The notes under the pieces are model-generated. The model was not told the DNA's origin. It ran no database searches and saw only the letters and a list, made by a program, of their open reading frames with translations. 64,000 bases of DNA from Plesiocystis pacifica SIR-1 (lineage in GTDB: Bacteria; Myxococcota_A; Polyangia; Nannocystales; Nannocystaceae): assembly GCF_000170895.1 (NCBI RefSeq), contig NZ_ABCS01000037.1:20124-84123 (forward strand), written 5' to 3'. A program made the position numbers and the translations under genes. This document shows, piece after piece, positions 63,503 through 64,000 of the stretch (positions are counted from its first letter, which is position 1; the number at the start of each line of letters is the position of its first letter).

Positions 63503-63955
63503 ATGAACCAGCGCAAGCTCATGCTCACCAGCGTCGTCGGCCTCGGCCTCGCCCTCACCGTCACCTTCACCCTCGGGGCCCGCGCGGACGCCGAGCCCGC
63601 CGCGGACGGCCGAGCCCTCGCAGCGGATGAAGAGGGGCCCCAGCCCCGCCCCCGGGCCTTCATCCCGGGGCGGAGCGTCGACGAGGCGAACTCGACTCGA
63701 CCCGAGTCGGCCACGGCCGAGCCCGAGCGCCGCGACGAGGGCGCTCAGCCCTCGGAGCCCGAGGACGACTACGACGCCCTCGACGACGAGGAGCGGCTGT
63801 CCGAGGCGATGGTCCGCTTCGAGGAGGCGCTGGCCATGAACCCGCCTGCGCTCGAGCAAGCGACGGACGCCCTGTCGCTCATGCGCGCCGAGCTCTGCCC
63901 CGAGCGCCTCGCGGAGTACGAAGCGCTCGAGCGTCGCCTCGACGCCGCGAGCTAG
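63503..63955 (+). CDS. Small exported hypothetical protein
   Basis: 150 residues from ATG at 63503, GGAGCG upstream. Signal MLTSVVGLGLALTVTFTLGARADA predicts export. The rest is acidic, Pro/Glu-rich (PEDDYDALDDEERLSEAMVRFEEALAMNPPALEQATDALSLM), with a helical C-terminus. No Cys. No family. It is likely co-transcribed with the truncated RCC1 gene. The last 45 bp of the window after it are GC-rich repeats (CCGGACCGG-like). Confidence 0.65.
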   Translation: MNQRKLMLTSVVGLGLALTVTFTLGARADAEPAADGRALAADEEGPQPRPRAFIPGRSVDEANSTRPESATAEPERRDEGAQPSEPEDDYDALDDEERLSEAMVRFEEALAMNPPALEQATDALSLMRAELCPERLAEYEALERRLDAAS

Positions 63956-64000
63956 GCCCGGCCCAGACCGGCCCGGACCGGACCGGCCCTGACATGGAGG

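Overview
The window is very GC-rich, densely coded DNA that fits a myxobacterium, most likely of the Nannocystis/Enhygromyxa/Plesiocystis group. That placement is an inference from content: three large Ser/Thr protein kinases, many secreted lipoproteins with Asp/Thr/Ser/Glu linkers, TIGR02996-like and WD40 proteins, a plant-type lycopene cyclase, and almost no conventional housekeeping operons. Genes run on both strands, and codon bias opens many long antisense shadow frames, which I left out.

Region 1 (1-14.6 kb) begins with small membrane and zinc-ribbon proteins. It then holds a three-gene minus-strand block (11500 to 3648): a caspase-like peptidase, a 1503-residue SIR2-like/STAND-ATPase/WD40 protein, and a SIR2-like/CHAT-protease protein whose start overlaps the STAND gene's stop. 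A TPR Ser/Thr kinase is divergent from it. The block has the domain content of a bacterial conflict, cell-death or immune system and is the most interesting feature here.

Region 2 (14.6-24.4 kb) has an ECF sigma factor, a Ca-motif lipoprotein, an AlkB-like dioxygenase, a tRNA-Thr(CGT)-like gene with a poor acceptor stem followed by a terminator, a large membrane protein, a TIGR02996/WD40 protein and a lycopene cyclase.

Region 3 (24.6-43 kb) is mostly envelope and secretion: several linker lipoproteins, a two-CxxCH lipoprotein coupled to a trypsin-like protease, a TlpA-like thioredoxin lipoprotein, Lgt (which lipidates such proteins), a beta-propeller lipoprotein, EgtB for ergothioneine, an outer-membrane-type protein, and an ECF sigma/anti-sigma pair. 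The sigma gene and a VWA lipoprotein just downstream share a promoter-like element with identical spacing.

Region 4 (43-64 kb) has a DUF4003-like protein, a TIGR02996-like protein, an unknown acidic/His-rich protein, a phosphodiester glycosidase next to a long-chain acyl-CoA ligase, a kinase-AAA-ATPase fusion, a FIST plus STAS pair, a Ser/Thr kinase-TPR gene split by an apparent one-base frameshift, an NCS2/AzgA-like permease, an alpha/beta hydrolase, a truncated RCC1 lipoprotein and a small exported protein.

A dispersed intergenic repeat family (1.6, 17.3, 19.7 and 54.2 kb) with conserved GC hairpins lies at or just past stop codons and after the tRNA. No insertion sequence, phage, integrase, rRNA or CRISPR array was seen.
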